A stretch of DNA of 64,000 nt from Tenacibaculum maritimum NCIMB 2154 (GTDB taxonomy: Bacteria; Bacteroidota; Bacteroidia; Flavobacteriales; Flavobacteriaceae). Position numbers and translations under genes: made by a program. A model generated the notes under the pieces. That model did no database searches. It saw only the letters and a program-made list of their open reading frames with translations, and was not told the DNA's origin. Numbering within the stretch: the first letter of the stretch is position 1; each line of letters begins with the position of its first letter. The stretch covers positions 1,922,001-1,986,000 of the forward strand of contig NZ_LT634361.1 in assembly GCF_900119795.1 (NCBI RefSeq). Reading direction: 5' to 3'. Below, one piece after another: positions 27,580 through 37,341 of the stretch.

Positions 27580-27969
27580 ATGATGTTATGTCTCTGTAAT
27601 TCTTCAAAAACGTATAGTAATTGTTGTAAAAAAGCTCATGATAATATTTTTACAGTAGCAACAGCAATATCTCTAATGCGCTCTAGATATACTGCTTTTG
27701 CTTTAGGAAATATCGAGTATTTACAAAAAAGCCACCATAGTAGTACTAGACCTTCTAAACGCGAAAAGGAAGAAATTCTTCAATGGACTAAAACTGTTCA
27801 ATGGTTGAAATTAGAAATATTAAATACTACGCAAGGAGATATCAACTCTGATAAAGGTACCGTAGAGTTTAAGGCTTTTTTTATTGAAAATGGTATTCTC
27901 GATTGTATTCATGAGAACTCTGTCTTTTATAAAGAAAATAAACATTGGGTATATCATAGCGCTTATTAA
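27580..27969 (+). CDS. YchJ/UPF0225 family SEC-C-type metal-binding protein
   Basis: 129 residues. N-terminal zinc-binding SEC-C-like motif (CLCNSSKTYSNCCKKAH), then the family's LMRSRYTAFALGNIEYLQ helix and the W-x-x-L-E-I ... GTVEFKAFF strands ending in ENKHWVYHSAY. This matches YchJ, an NTF2-like protein whose exact role is not established. The start could be either of two adjacent ATGs. Confidence 0.85.
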   Translation: MMLCLCNSSKTYSNCCKKAHDNIFTVATAISLMRSRYTAFALGNIEYLQKSHHSSTRPSKREKEEILQWTKTVQWLKLEILNTTQGDINSDKGTVEFKAFFIENGILDCIHENSVFYKENKHWVYHSAY

Positions 27970-28624
27970 GCTTTAAAATAGATTCAAAAAAGACTATACT
28001 CAATATCACTCCTAAATCATTCAGCAAAATTTAGCTCATCTGCGTCTCAAATGCATGGAAATCTCCCATACTTATTTATTTTCTAAAAGCATTTCAAAAA
28101 TCATCTGATGTTCCTATTAAATACCTTCTAAAGTACCGAAAAGAAGCTTGCTTTCTAGCTATTTATTCTTTTGTTATAGAATATTTATGCGTAAAACTTA
28201 AACTCGCTACTCCTTATTAACTGAAGGTGGTAACTTAAGAGTTTGTTTTAATATGGCCTATTCTCTTCCTTTTAAAAATAGAAATCGTACTCTAAATCGC
28301 TTCATCAAATAGTCGCCTCATCAAATTAGGGATAATTTTACGAGGCACTCCACTTTTTTTAGTAGCTTTGCTCCCCCATAATAAAAAAACTGTATTTCCC
28401 TTCAATATATGAATACAAAAACCACCTATAACCATCTTATTATCAAGGTTATAAATGACGAAAAATCATTCATAATCAATTAACTATCTTTAGTGCCACT
28501 TCTTTTTTTAAAAGAAATAGTTAGCACTTCCATATCCTTTAAACTAATACTTACTAAATAAATAATTAAAGGTTTTATCAACAATTTAAATACCATAATA
28601 CATCTTAACTATAATACCCTATTT
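27970..28624. other. Intergenic region with a possible regulator relic
   Basis: About 650 bp without an intact gene. It contains the AraC-like relic described separately and a TAGCTTTG box at 28363-28370 (matching TAnnTTTG, without a good -33) followed by a 24-residue open frame at 28409-28483 of doubtful reality. The rest is AT-rich and featureless. Confidence 0.5.
28035..28220 (+). pseudogene. Possible remnant of an AraC-family regulator C-terminus
   Basis: One frame stays open for about 61 codons without a start and reads, in its middle, YFLKAFQKSSDVPIKYLLK then YRKEA. This resembles the second helix-turn-helix of AraC regulators (YFSKAFKKxTGxSPxxYLxxYRxxxA). The upstream part is out of frame or lost. 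Short match, so tentative. Confidence 0.35.
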
Positions 28625-31381
28625 ATGAAAAAAATAAACCTCTTCTTATTGGTTCTTTTATCCTTAAACGGATCCATAGCTTTTTCTCAAACAATCATCT
28701 TTCAACAGCAAATACTTACAAGTACAGACGATGCTGAAGAAAAATTTGATGGTTCTTACGTTTCTACTTCTAGTTCTGATATTGAAATGGCTTATGATAC
28801 TTGGAACGATCAAGGCTTACAAAAAATAGGCTTGCGATTTGACAAGGTTACGATTCCTTCTAATGCTACAATAACAAATGCATATATTCAATTTACAGCT
28901 AAAGGAGATACTTCTGGCACTATTGCTATGACCATCAAAGGTGAAAATACAGCGCAATCTATTCCCTTTGAAAATAAAATCTATAACATTTCCAATCGAT
29001 CTACTACAAATGCTAATGTAATATGGAATCTTACCAAATCTTGGGCTGATGAAGAAACTGAAAGCATCCAAAAAACACCTAATATAAGTGCTATTGTTAG
29101 TGAAATTATTACTTCTAATGGATGGAAAAATGGGAATCCTATTACCTTTATTATTAATGGAACAGGCGATCGTTCAAACTATCGAAAAGCATATTCTTTT
29201 GACGGAAATGCTTCTCTAGCTGCTAAACTAGTGGTAGCATATACTTCAAACTCAAATCACGATCTAGCATTATCTGCCATTATTAATCCTACTACAAATA
29301 GCTACGCTAATCCTGCTACCCCTGTTCAAGTAAAAATTTCAAACTATGGAAATTCCATTGCTTCTAATTATGACGTTTCTTATTCAATAAACGGCAACTT
29401 AATTGCTACGGAAACAAGCAACACACCTCTTTCCATTGGAGAAAGCACCATATTTACGTTTACACAAACGGCCGATTTAAAAACCACTGGAAATTACAAT
29501 CTAAGTGCTTCCGTTACTATTAATGATGACGAAGATACTAGCAATAATACCCTAGCTACTTCTATTTCTGTAATCAATGAAATAGAAGATATATTTTTTA
29601 CCAAAGGAAGCTCTTGGCGCTATTTAGATACAGGAACAAATCCTGGAGATTTATGGAATACTTCTGATTTTAATGCTCGCTCTTGGAAAGAAGGCATTGC
29701 TCATTTCGGTTTTGGAGAGGGAGATGAAGCAACTATCATCAACGAAGGACTCGCTACCTATTATTTTAGAAAAAAAATTGACGTTCCTGATGTTACTGCA
29801 TTAAATGATGTCTATCTTCATATAATACACGATGATGGCGCTATGGTTTACATTAACGGTAAGGAAGTTGTTCGTACTGAAACAATGCCTTTGGGAGTCA
29901 TTGAACATACAACAACAGCAAGGCAACGCGCTAACACAACCAATGAAAATAATTTTTATACCTACAAAGTAAACGCCAGCTATTTTGTGTCAGGCACAAA
30001 TACTATTGCTATTTCTATACATAATAGCAGCCTTTCTAGTAGCGATCTTTCCTTTGATTGCTATATTACTCCTAACCATACTTATCAACAAGATGGGCCT
30101 TATGTCCAATATCATGGAAATGATATTATAGTAAGTGAGGTTACTCCTAACGGACTAGTTAGCAATACTTATACTTCTAAAAGTGAAGTCACCTTAACTT
30201 GTAAACTTCCTCATATGGGAACCAGCTTCTCTTTTCCTTTAAAAACAGAAATCAATACCGAGGTTTCTGTTTATCCGACATCCCCTTCTAAATTCTTAGT
30301 CATATCTGATTTTGATGGAAATATAGAAGCTTTTACCATGCTACTAAAAGGAGAAGGGATTATTGACAATCAATTTAATTGGACTTATGAAGATGGACAC
30401 CTCATTATTACAGGTGATTTATTTGATCGTGGATTTCATATAACTGAGTGTATGTGGCTGTTATACAAATTAGAATCTGAAGCCATTGCTAAAGGAGGAA
30501 AAGTACATTTAATTATAGGTAATCACGAGATGATGAACATGACTGATGACTGGAGGTATGTAGAAACCAAATACTTTAACAACGCGCATCTTATGGGGAA
30601 AAGAATGTTGGACTTATACGATGCTTCTACTGAACTCGGAAGGTGGTTAAGATCTAAAAATATTATTGAAAAAATTGGGAATTATGCATTTATGCATGGA
30701 GGAATCAGTAAAGAAGTCGCTGAATTAAACCTTACCTATGATCAAATTAATAATTATGGACGACTTGAAATGAACAGTGCTCCTTGCTACGGAGATTGTG
30801 CTACCGTTACTGGTGGTGATGGTATTTATTGGTCTAGAGATATGGCTAAAGAAACATATTCACAAGAAACAGTGGATGCTATCTTAACCCAATTTGATGT
30901 TAAACGTATTATCATAGGCCATACAAAAGATGCCTCTATACGAGCTCTTTATAACGAAAAGGTAATGGCTATTGACATGTACCATATAGATAATTTTTAC
31001 GATGGTTATATGGAAGCTTTACAGTTTCAAATAGGATGTTTTTATCTATTTCATACTGATGGTATAAAAGCAAATAGTAATTATACTCAAATAGGAAATT
31101 GCGACAATACTACTTTAAATTTATTGGATGTTAATAAAGAAAATAACTTTAAAGTCTATCCAAATCCTACAAATCGTTTTTTGAATATCCAACTTCCTAC
31201 AAATCTATTAGAGAATTACGCTTATACTATTGTAGATCAAACAGGAAAACAAATTGCAGCAGGTAAACTGTATTCAGCACTATCAAAAATAAAAGTTGAC
31301 TCATATGCTGCTGGGAAATACATACTAACCCTAAAAAGCTCAACATCAACCATAACTGGTTATTTTATTTTAAAACGCTAA
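28625..31381 (+). CDS. Secreted multidomain metallophosphatase with type A T9SS sorting domain
   Basis: 918 residues. Signal peptide (to about 21), a DNRLRE/CBM-like domain (about 24-207), a CARDB-like module (about 212-316), a jelly-roll domain (about 322-485), then a calcineurin-like phosphatase (about 555-800), and a T9SS type A tail (about 842-918, NFKVYPNPTNRFLNI to YFILKR). Phosphatase motifs: SDFDGN (D562, D564), GDLFDRG (D598, D601), GNHE (N633, H634), MHGG (H691), IGHT (H766). The first motif is usually D-x-H-G; here His is replaced by Asp 564, which may alter metal choice. Located outside the cell or on its surface; substrate unknown. No nearby partner. Confidence 0.85.
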   Translation: MKKINLFLLVLLSLNGSIAFSQTIIFQQQILTSTDDAEEKFDGSYVSTSSSDIEMAYDTWNDQGLQKIGLRFDKVTIPSNATITNAYIQFTAKGDTSGTIAMTIKGENTAQSIPFENKIYNISNRSTTNANVIWNLTKSWADEETESIQKTPNISAIVSEIITSNGWKNGNPITFIINGTGDRSNYRKAYSFDGNASLAAKLVVAYTSNSNHDLALSAIINPTTNSYANPATPVQVKISNYGNSIASNYDVSYSINGNLIATETSNTPLSIGESTIFTFTQTADLKTTGNYNLSASVTINDDEDTSNNTLATSISVINEIEDIFFTKGSSWRYLDTGTNPGDLWNTSDFNARSWKEGIAHFGFGEGDEATIINEGLATYYFRKKIDVPDVTALNDVYLHIIHDDGAMVYINGKEVVRTETMPLGVIEHTTTARQRANTTNENNFYTYKVNASYFVSGTNTIAISIHNSSLSSSDLSFDCYITPNHTYQQDGPYVQYHGNDIIVSEVTPNGLVSNTYTSKSEVTLTCKLPHMGTSFSFPLKTEINTEVSVYPTSPSKFLVISDFDGNIEAFTMLLKGEGIIDNQFNWTYEDGHLIITGDLFDRGFHITECMWLLYKLESEAIAKGGKVHLIIGNHEMMNMTDDWRYVETKYFNNAHLMGKRMLDLYDASTELGRWLRSKNIIEKIGNYAFMHGGISKEVAELNLTYDQINNYGRLEMNSAPCYGDCATVTGGDGIYWSRDMAKETYSQETVDAILTQFDVKRIIIGHTKDASIRALYNEKVMAIDMYHIDNFYDGYMEALQFQIGCFYLFHTDGIKANSNYTQIGNCDNTTLNLLDVNKENNFKVYPNPTNRFLNIQLPTNLLENYAYTIVDQTGKQIAAGKLYSALSKIKVDSYAAGKYILTLKSSTSTITGYFILKR

Positions 31382-31390
31382 AACAATGAG

Positions 31391-31422
31391 TGCTATTCTC
31401 TAAAATAAGAATAGCATATTTT
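31391..31422 (+). terminator. Terminator candidate after the metallophosphatase
   Basis: TGCTATTCT (31391-31399) pairs exactly with AGAATAGCA (31408-31416) and is followed by a weak T tract (TATTTT). It lies 10 bp past the stop. Confidence 0.55.
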
Positions 31423-31423
31423 G

Positions 31424-31502
31424 CTACTATTATGGTTTAAAATTTCTATAGTTTTTTTTACAGTAGTTTTAAACCATAAATAGCATAGTGATATAATGCT
31501 AT
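31424..31502. repeat. Imperfect palindrome cluster
   Basis: TATGGTTTAAAA (31431-31442) pairs with TTTTAAACCATA (31467-31478); the arms extend outward through CTAT/ATAG with one bulge. A second small palindrome, ATAGCAT and ATGCTAT, follows at 31480-31502 and repeats the core of the upstream hairpin. Meaning unknown; might be a structured RNA end or a relic of a small inverted-repeat element. Confidence 0.55.
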
Positions 31503-31743
31503 GTTAAAATTTTTATCTTATAATTTCTTCTCATTTTATATGCTTAAATTTAGTCTCTATATAAAAACTATGTCAAAAACTAAATAATACTACTTGTACT
31601 TTAAAACTATTGTAGTAAAAGATAACTTTTTTCCTCATACAAATTATAAAAATCAAGTACGATCTATACATTTGGTAGTAGTAAAAAAGAGAACGCTTAC
31701 CTCAATTTCTTTAATTTACAAATAGTACTAATACTTCGCTTTA

Positions 31744-32421
31744 ATGAAATCAACCGATATCAACCTAAAGGAAATAGAAACACAATTAAGTTGTCCCAAT
31801 GGAGCATCTGGGATTAAAATTGGAGAAAACATGAATGAGTCAAATATTGGAATGACACTGGCTTCTATCAACATTTTAAACATTACAGAAAAAGATAGCC
31901 TTTTAGAAATAGGTCATGGAAATTGTGGGCATCTCAATGAACTCTTCAAAATTACAAATGATATTTCTTACACTGGGTTAGAAATATCCGAAACTATGAA
32001 AAAAGAGGCTCAAAAAATTAATAAAAAAATTATTGCTAATACGCGCACTGAATTTCACCTATACGATGGAATTACAATTCCCTTTCCTAAAAATTCATTT
32101 TCAAAAATATTTACAGTGAATACTCTTTATTTTTGGAACAATCCAACTTCTTTTTTAGCTGAAATATACCATGTATTAAAACCTTCTGGTACCTTTGTTT
32201 TAACTTTCGCTCAAAAAGAATTCATGGAAAACCTTCCTTTTGTAAAAGATAAATTTAAATTATATGACATCGAAGAAGTAAAAAAACTTATCAAAACTTC
32301 TGCTTTTTCAATTACATCAATAACTACTCGTACTGAAAGAATTAAAAGCAAAGCTGGCAACTGGGTCAACAGAATCTTCTACCTCATAAAAGTAACAAAG
32401 AATAGTTTTCCTAATGAGTAA
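31744..32421 (+). CDS. Class I SAM-dependent methyltransferase
   Basis: 225 residues. SAM-binding motif I is DSLLEIGHGNCGHL (E-x-G-x-G-x-C-G), followed by YTGLEISETM (acidic loop at end of strand 2), DGITIPFPKNSF and FTVNTLYFWNNP (motif post II), and EIYHVLKPSGTF (motif III), as in Methyltransf_11 proteins. Acceptor not predictable. Isolated, with no clear operon partners. Confidence 0.8.
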   Translation: MKSTDINLKEIETQLSCPNGASGIKIGENMNESNIGMTLASINILNITEKDSLLEIGHGNCGHLNELFKITNDISYTGLEISETMKKEAQKINKKIIANTRTEFHLYDGITIPFPKNSFSKIFTVNTLYFWNNPTSFLAEIYHVLKPSGTFVLTFAQKEFMENLPFVKDKFKLYDIEEVKKLIKTSAFSITSITTRTERIKSKAGNWVNRIFYLIKVTKNSFPNE

Positions 32422-32492
32422 TTATAGCTAAAAAATTAGCATAACACCTTTTTTATAAAATATAACTACAAATCAATCATACCCCATTACAA

Positions 32493-32975
32493 ATGACTTA
32501 TAAAAATAAAAAAGCCAGTAACACTTGGTTTTCTAAAGTAGATGCTTCTATTACAGAATGGATGTGCCGAAATGGCTACTTATTAATACGAATTTCTATC
32601 GGAATTGTATTTCTTTGGTTTGGATTTCTTAAGTTTTTCCCAGGGCTGAGTCCTGCTCAAGAGCTTGCTACAAAAACAATTAGAAGCTTAAGTTTTAACC
32701 TTATCCCTGACCTTTTCATTATTAACGGACTGGCCTTTATAGAAATGCTTATTGGCATCGGACTCATTTCTGGTAAATTTATGCGAGAAACATTACTATT
32801 ATTATTCTTACAAATGACAGGGACTTTTACTCCTATCTTCCTTTTTCCTAATGAAATTTTCACACATTTCCCTTATGCTTTAACTTTAGAAGGACAATAC
32901 ATTATTAAAAATTTTGTATTAGTTTCAGCTGGAATTGTACTAGGCGGAAATCTTAACAAGAAGAACGCTCAATAG
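32493..32975 (+). CDS. DoxX-like small integral membrane protein
   Basis: 160 residues with about four predicted membrane spans. The segment LLIRISIGIVFLWFGFLKFF with the following GLSPAQ loop and GLAFIEMLIGIGLISGK is typical of DoxX/YkgB-type proteins. The molecular function of such proteins is not well defined; some are linked to redox or thiol metabolism. Stands alone after the methyltransferase gene. Confidence 0.75.
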   Translation: MTYKNKKASNTWFSKVDASITEWMCRNGYLLIRISIGIVFLWFGFLKFFPGLSPAQELATKTIRSLSFNLIPDLFIINGLAFIEMLIGIGLISGKFMRETLLLLFLQMTGTFTPIFLFPNEIFTHFPYALTLEGQYIIKNFVLVSAGIVLGGNLNKKNAQ

Positions 32976-33098
32976 GTAATAAAAAAACATTAAAAACGAC
33001 CATACTAAAAACGACTAAAAATAGTTAATTTCATATATCAAATTATACATATTTTGAGTTTTAAATACAAACTATTTATACCAATAAAACATACATCG

Positions 33099-34232
33099 AT
33101 GAGGCATCAAATTATTTTACTATTGATTATTATAACTACCAAAGTTTTTTCTCAAAACAACTTCCAAAAAGATTCTATATCACTCATTTTCATGGGAGAT
33201 ATTATGGGACATACTCCTCAAATAAAAGCTGCTTTTAATGCTAATACAGGAACCTATAATTATGATAATGTATTTGAAAAAGTAGCCCCAATTATCAAAG
33301 AAGCCGATTTTGCTATAGCGAATCTTGAAGTTACATTATCTGGAGCTCCCTATAAAGGTTATCCTCAGTTTTCTTCTCCAGATGCACTTGCTATAGCTTG
33401 CAAAAATAGCGGAATGGATGTCTTAGTTACCGCTAACAACCATTCTTGTGATGGCGGAAAAAAAGGAATTTTAAGAACCATCAATGTTTTAGACTCTTTG
33501 AAAATAAAACATACAGGGACCTTTAAAAATTTTTCAGATAAAGAAAAAAATAATTTATTAATCCTAAACAAAAACAATATAAAAGTAGGTTTATTGAATT
33601 ACACTTATGGCACCAACGGTTTAAAAGTTCCAAAGCCCACTATAGTTAATCAAATAGATACATTAGCTATGTTAGCTGATATTCAAAAAAGCAAAGCGTC
33701 AGCCTTAGACAAATTAATTGTACTTATTCATTGGGGTAATGAATACCAATCGCACCCCTCTAAAAAACAATTAAAAATTGCTGACTTTCTTTTTAAGAAT
33801 GGAGTAGATATCGTTATTGGTGGGCATCCTCATGTTTTGCAAAAAATGGAACATTTCAAAAAAGATGCTACTAATAAGAAAGAGCGCTTTATTGCCTATT
33901 CGCTAGGCAACTTTATCTCTAACCAACGCACAAGAAAAAGAGATGGTGGGGCTATTTTAAAAATAACATTAACTAAAAAAAATAATGAGGTTACTATTAC
34001 CAATCCTGGGTATTATTTAACATGGGTAGATAAAACATTTACTAATGGGAAACTAAACTACAAAATAATACCATGCGCTACTGCTTCAGAAAACAACTTT
34101 GAGGATATGGAAACTAGTCATATAAAAAAAATGAAATTATTTATGTCTGATACAAAAGCTTTATTTGACAAAGAAAATACCAATGTTAAAGAAATAACTA
34201 TTGATAAAAATAATAAGCTTTCAAATAACTAA
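33099..34232 (+). CDS. CapA family (PGA_cap) metallophosphatase-like protein
   Basis: 377 residues from ATG 33099, which gives a clean signal peptide (MRHQIILLLIIITTKVFSQ); an in-frame TTG at 33054 is less likely. Motifs of the CapA/PGA_cap family: SLIFMGDIMGH, ADFAIANLEVTLSG, DVLVTANNHSCDGGKKGI, VLIHWGNEYQ, VDIVIGGHPHVLQ and YSLGNFISNQ. The fold belongs to the calcineurin-like superfamily. CapA acts in poly-gamma-glutamate export in Bacillus, but no other cap genes are near, so the role here is open. 19 bp before the amidase gene, probably in one transcript. Confidence 0.87.
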   Translation: MRHQIILLLIIITTKVFSQNNFQKDSISLIFMGDIMGHTPQIKAAFNANTGTYNYDNVFEKVAPIIKEADFAIANLEVTLSGAPYKGYPQFSSPDALAIACKNSGMDVLVTANNHSCDGGKKGILRTINVLDSLKIKHTGTFKNFSDKEKNNLLILNKNNIKVGLLNYTYGTNGLKVPKPTIVNQIDTLAMLADIQKSKASALDKLIVLIHWGNEYQSHPSKKQLKIADFLFKNGVDIVIGGHPHVLQKMEHFKKDATNKKERFIAYSLGNFISNQRTRKRDGGAILKITLTKKNNEVTITNPGYYLTWVDKTFTNGKLNYKIIPCATASENNFEDMETSHIKKMKLFMSDTKALFDKENTNVKEITIDKNNKLSNN

Positions 34233-34251
34233 AAGATAAAGCCTCAAAACC

Positions 34252-35541
34252 ATGTTCTTTAAATACTATATAACCTTATTTTTTATACTACTATATACCT
34301 CTTTTAGTATAGATGTTTGTGCTCAACATCAAAAAAACGACAAAGCAATAGCAAATTTCTATAAGAAAAAAGCAATAACTTATTTATTAAAAAATGAAAT
34401 AGACAGCTACCAGCAACTATCTTTTAAAGAAAAGGGGCTCTATTTTTACAAAGATTCCTTAGAGAAAAGCAAACATAAAGAGCACTACTTTATTTCTTGG
34501 AAGGATTTTAAAAACCTAAAAAAAGATTTTGAAAATCAACCTCTTGATTCAATCTACAAGCAATTTATAAGCAATACCCACTATATCAAGGTTAGAAACA
34601 ATAGCATTCCTAAACAAAATAAGATAAAAATTGCCATAAGCCCAGGGCATTTAGCTACAAATTTTAATGAAGCTAAGTACGAAAAAAAATATATTGAATT
34701 TGAAGATGGAAAAACTAAATTTTATGAAGCTGAATTAAATTTAACAACTGCACTTCTTTTAAAAAAAGAGCTTCTAAAAAAAGGGTTTGAGGTTTTTATG
34801 ACTAGAACAAGAACAAAGCCTGATATATGGGGGTTAGGATTCGAGCAATGGAAAGTTAAAAAATTTGATACTACTTTAAAAGAGTATCTAGATGCAGGAG
34901 ATTTTTCTAAAGAACAAGTTGATTGGTTCAAAAATGAAGCAACCGAACAGCAAATATTCAAATACTTGTATGTTAAATCAGAATTAAAAAAAAGAGCCGA
35001 AGTAATCAATCAGTTCAACCCTGATATTACTATTGCGATACATTATAATGTCGATGAAAAAAATGAGGATTGGAAAGTACCTACTTCTAAAAATTATATG
35101 ATGGCTTTCGTGCCTGGTTCTTTTTTAAAAGAAGAACTAAACAAACCTCTAGATAAATTTAATTTTTTAAAGCTTTTAGCTACTGATAATCTTAAAAATT
35201 CTATACAACTATCTAAAAACTTTATACAATCATTTTCCAAAACATCTTGTATTCCCATTGCCAAAATGGAAGACGCCATTTATTTAGACAAATTTAGCCT
35301 ACCTACTGAAAAAAGAGGTGTTTTTGCAAGAAATTTAGCAATGACCCGACTTGTTCATTCTCCTATCCTTTATGGTGAACCTCTATATCAAGATCATAAA
35401 AAGATAGCAAAATCATTAAATCTACATAATCCTGATATTCCTCAAAAAAGAGTATCAAAATATATCATAAAAGTAGTCAAAGCGTATTACAAATCAATTT
35501 TAAACTATACCAAAAAATTAAAATCTCATACTAAAAAGTAA
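34252..35541 (+). CDS. Exported N-acetylmuramoyl-L-alanine amidase-like protein (Amidase_3)
   Basis: 429 residues with signal peptide (MFFKYYITLFFILLYTSFSI...). The catalytic domain begins about residue 124 with KIAISPGHLATNF (first zinc ligand His in PGH), then YEAELNLTTALLLKKEL (Glu ligand) and ITIAIHYNVD (second His), the three zinc ligands of the Amidase_3 fold. It is longer than typical members because of an insert around 190-230. Likely cleaves or remodels peptidoglycan in the periplasm, although the divergence leaves the substrate uncertain. Follows CapA by 19 bp. Confidence 0.75.
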   Translation: MFFKYYITLFFILLYTSFSIDVCAQHQKNDKAIANFYKKKAITYLLKNEIDSYQQLSFKEKGLYFYKDSLEKSKHKEHYFISWKDFKNLKKDFENQPLDSIYKQFISNTHYIKVRNNSIPKQNKIKIAISPGHLATNFNEAKYEKKYIEFEDGKTKFYEAELNLTTALLLKKELLKKGFEVFMTRTRTKPDIWGLGFEQWKVKKFDTTLKEYLDAGDFSKEQVDWFKNEATEQQIFKYLYVKSELKKRAEVINQFNPDITIAIHYNVDEKNEDWKVPTSKNYMMAFVPGSFLKEELNKPLDKFNFLKLLATDNLKNSIQLSKNFIQSFSKTSCIPIAKMEDAIYLDKFSLPTEKRGVFARNLAMTRLVHSPILYGEPLYQDHKKIAKSLNLHNPDIPQKRVSKYIIKVVKAYYKSILNYTKKLKSHTKK

Positions 35542-35698
35542 ATCGCATATTATTAATCTATTTTTTCAATATCAAGCATCTTTTTTACTTATACAAAACG
35601 AATGAGCGTTAAAAAATAGTTATTTATTAAATACTTTATTTTACTTTTATCCTAATATATTGCAAGTATAAAAATCAATAATAAATCTAAATATAACA

Positions 35699-36226
35699 AT
35701 GAAAAACTATTTATCTTTTTTGTTAATCGCTACCATCTTTGTAGGTTGTTCTGATGATAAAGCTGCTGTAAAAACAAAAACTGCCGTTGCCACTATTAAG
35801 GCTAAAAGTAACAGTAATGTTTCTGGAGAAGTTATTTTTACTGAAACCAATGGTAAAGTATCCATGGTAGCCAATATCAAAGGGTTATCAGCAGGAAACC
35901 ATGCCATTCACATACACCAAATTGGAGACTGTAGTGCTGATAATGGTTCTTCTGCAGGAGGCCACTGGAACCCAACTAATGTTGGCCATGGAGTATGGGG
36001 AACAGCACCTTTTCATATCGGAGACATAGGCAACATCGTAGGCGATGCAAATGGAAATGGAACAATTTCTAGAGAAACCGATTTGTGGTGCGTTGGTTGC
36101 AAAGACGAAACTAAAAACGTAGTAGGAAAAGCAATTATCATTCATGAAGGCCCAGACGATTTTACTTCACAACCATCTGGTGCTGCAGGGCCTAGAATAG
36201 GTTGCGGGGAAATTACATTAAAATAA
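35699..36226 (+). CDS. sodC: Cu/Zn superoxide dismutase, lipoprotein
   Basis: 175 residues. Lipobox IFVGC (Cys17) predicts a membrane-anchored envelope lipoprotein. Metal ligands are complete: H71 and H73 in HAIHIH, bridging H89 (GGHWNP), H97, H106 and D109 (FHIGDIGN), and H149 (IIIHEGPDDF); C78 and C169 form the family disulfide. Removes superoxide outside the cytoplasm. Monocistronic by its terminator. Confidence 0.95.
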   Translation: MKNYLSFLLIATIFVGCSDDKAAVKTKTAVATIKAKSNSNVSGEVIFTETNGKVSMVANIKGLSAGNHAIHIHQIGDCSADNGSSAGGHWNPTNVGHGVWGTAPFHIGDIGNIVGDANGNGTISRETDLWCVGCKDETKNVVGKAIIIHEGPDDFTSQPSGAAGPRIGCGEITLK

Positions 36227-36256
36227 TACGTTTAATATTAAAAACATTCTAATAAT

Positions 36257-36295
36257 GGGATTGAATACTAAATATTGGTATTCAATCCCTTTATT
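36257..36295 (+). terminator. Terminator of sodC
   Basis: Perfect 12-bp stem GGGATTGAATAC (36257-36268) / GTATTCAATCCC (36278-36289) followed by TTTATT. Confidence 0.85.
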
Positions 36296-36336
36296 AACCT
36301 TTATAAACTAAATATTTAAAATAAAAATTCAAAAAA

Positions 36337-37341
36337 ATGAAAGTAAATGCATATGCAGCTACAGAAGCTGGAGCAAAACTAACCCCTTATTCATATGAGC
36401 TGAATGAACTAGGAGATGAACAAGTAGATATTAAAGTAGCTTATTGCGGTATTTGCCATTCTGATTTAAGCATGATCAATAATGAATGGGGAATGAGTCA
36501 ATATCCTATTGTTCCTGGTCATGAAATCGTTGGTGAAGTTGTTGCTGCTGGTAAATCAGTAAAAAACGTAAAAATTGGTGATAAAGTCGGTTTAGGATGG
36601 TTTGCTGGTTCTTGTATGAGCTGCCAAGAATGTATGGATGGTTCTCAGCACCTCTGTGCTAATAATGAGGCTACAATTGTAGGACGACATGGTGGATTTG
36701 CGGACTATGTTAGAGGACATTGGTCTTGGGCCATTCCACTTCCTAAAGCGATTGATATGAGTAAAGCTGGCCCTTTACTTTGTGGAGGTATTACCGTTTT
36801 TAATCCTATCATATTAGCTGGTGTAAAACCAACTGACACTGTTGGTGTTATAGGAATTGGAGGACTTGGACATATGGCTCTTAAGTTCTTGAAACATTGG
36901 GGATGCGAAGTTGTTGCTTTTAGTTCTAATCCAGATAAAAAAGAGCAAATTTTAAATATGGGAGCCAACAAAGTTATTAATTCGAAATCACCTGAAGAAT
37001 TAGAGAGCATTGCTGGTAAGCTAAACTTCATTCTAAATACTACCAATGTTACATTAAACTGGGATGCTTACTTAACTACTTTAGCTCCTAAAGGAAAACT
37101 TCATACTGTAGGTGCTGTTTTAGAACCAATGGCAATTCCTGCATTTAGCCTAATTGGAGGTGAAAAATCTGTAGGGGGAAGTCCACTAGGAAGCCCAGCT
37201 TTAACAAAAACAATGCTTGATTTTTGCGTAAGGCACGAAATTTACCCTACCGTAGAAGAGTTTCCTTTTGAAAAAATTAATGATGCTATAACGCATTTAA
37301 AAGAAGGGAAAGCTCGATATAGAATCGTTCTTAAAAACTAA
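36337..37341 (+). CDS. Zinc-dependent alcohol dehydrogenase, YahK/cinnamyl-ADH type
   Basis: 334 residues. Catalytic zinc site: CGICHSDL and PGHEIVGEV. Structural zinc site: CMSCQECMDGSQHLC. Nucleotide-binding VGVIGIGGLGHMALKF with SSNPDKK after strand 2, which points to NADP(H) preference. Acts on aldehydes/alcohols in the cytoplasm; natural substrate unknown. Starts about 40 bp after the sodC terminator, so transcribed separately. Confidence 0.92.
   Translation: MKVNAYAATEAGAKLTPYSYELNELGDEQVDIKVAYCGICHSDLSMINNEWGMSQYPIVPGHEIVGEVVAAGKSVKNVKIGDKVGLGWFAGSCMSCQECMDGSQHLCANNEATIVGRHGGFADYVRGHWSWAIPLPKAIDMSKAGPLLCGGITVFNPIILAGVKPTDTVGVIGIGGLGHMALKFLKHWGCEVVAFSSNPDKKEQILNMGANKVINSKSPEELESIAGKLNFILNTTNVTLNWDAYLTTLAPKGKLHTVGAVLEPMAIPAFSLIGGEKSVGGSPLGSPALTKTMLDFCVRHEIYPTVEEFPFEKINDAITHLKEGKARYRIVLKN

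Larger units (their letters stand above)
31382..31743. other. Intergenic region with several inverted repeats
   Basis: No gene seen. Holds a hairpin terminator candidate and a larger imperfect palindrome, described separately. The remainder is AT-rich. Confidence 0.5.

Noticed and set aside
33099..35541. CapA plus amidase as a poly-gamma-glutamate capsule operon
   Set aside because: No capB or capC homologue nearby; CapA-family proteins are widespread without capsule genes.
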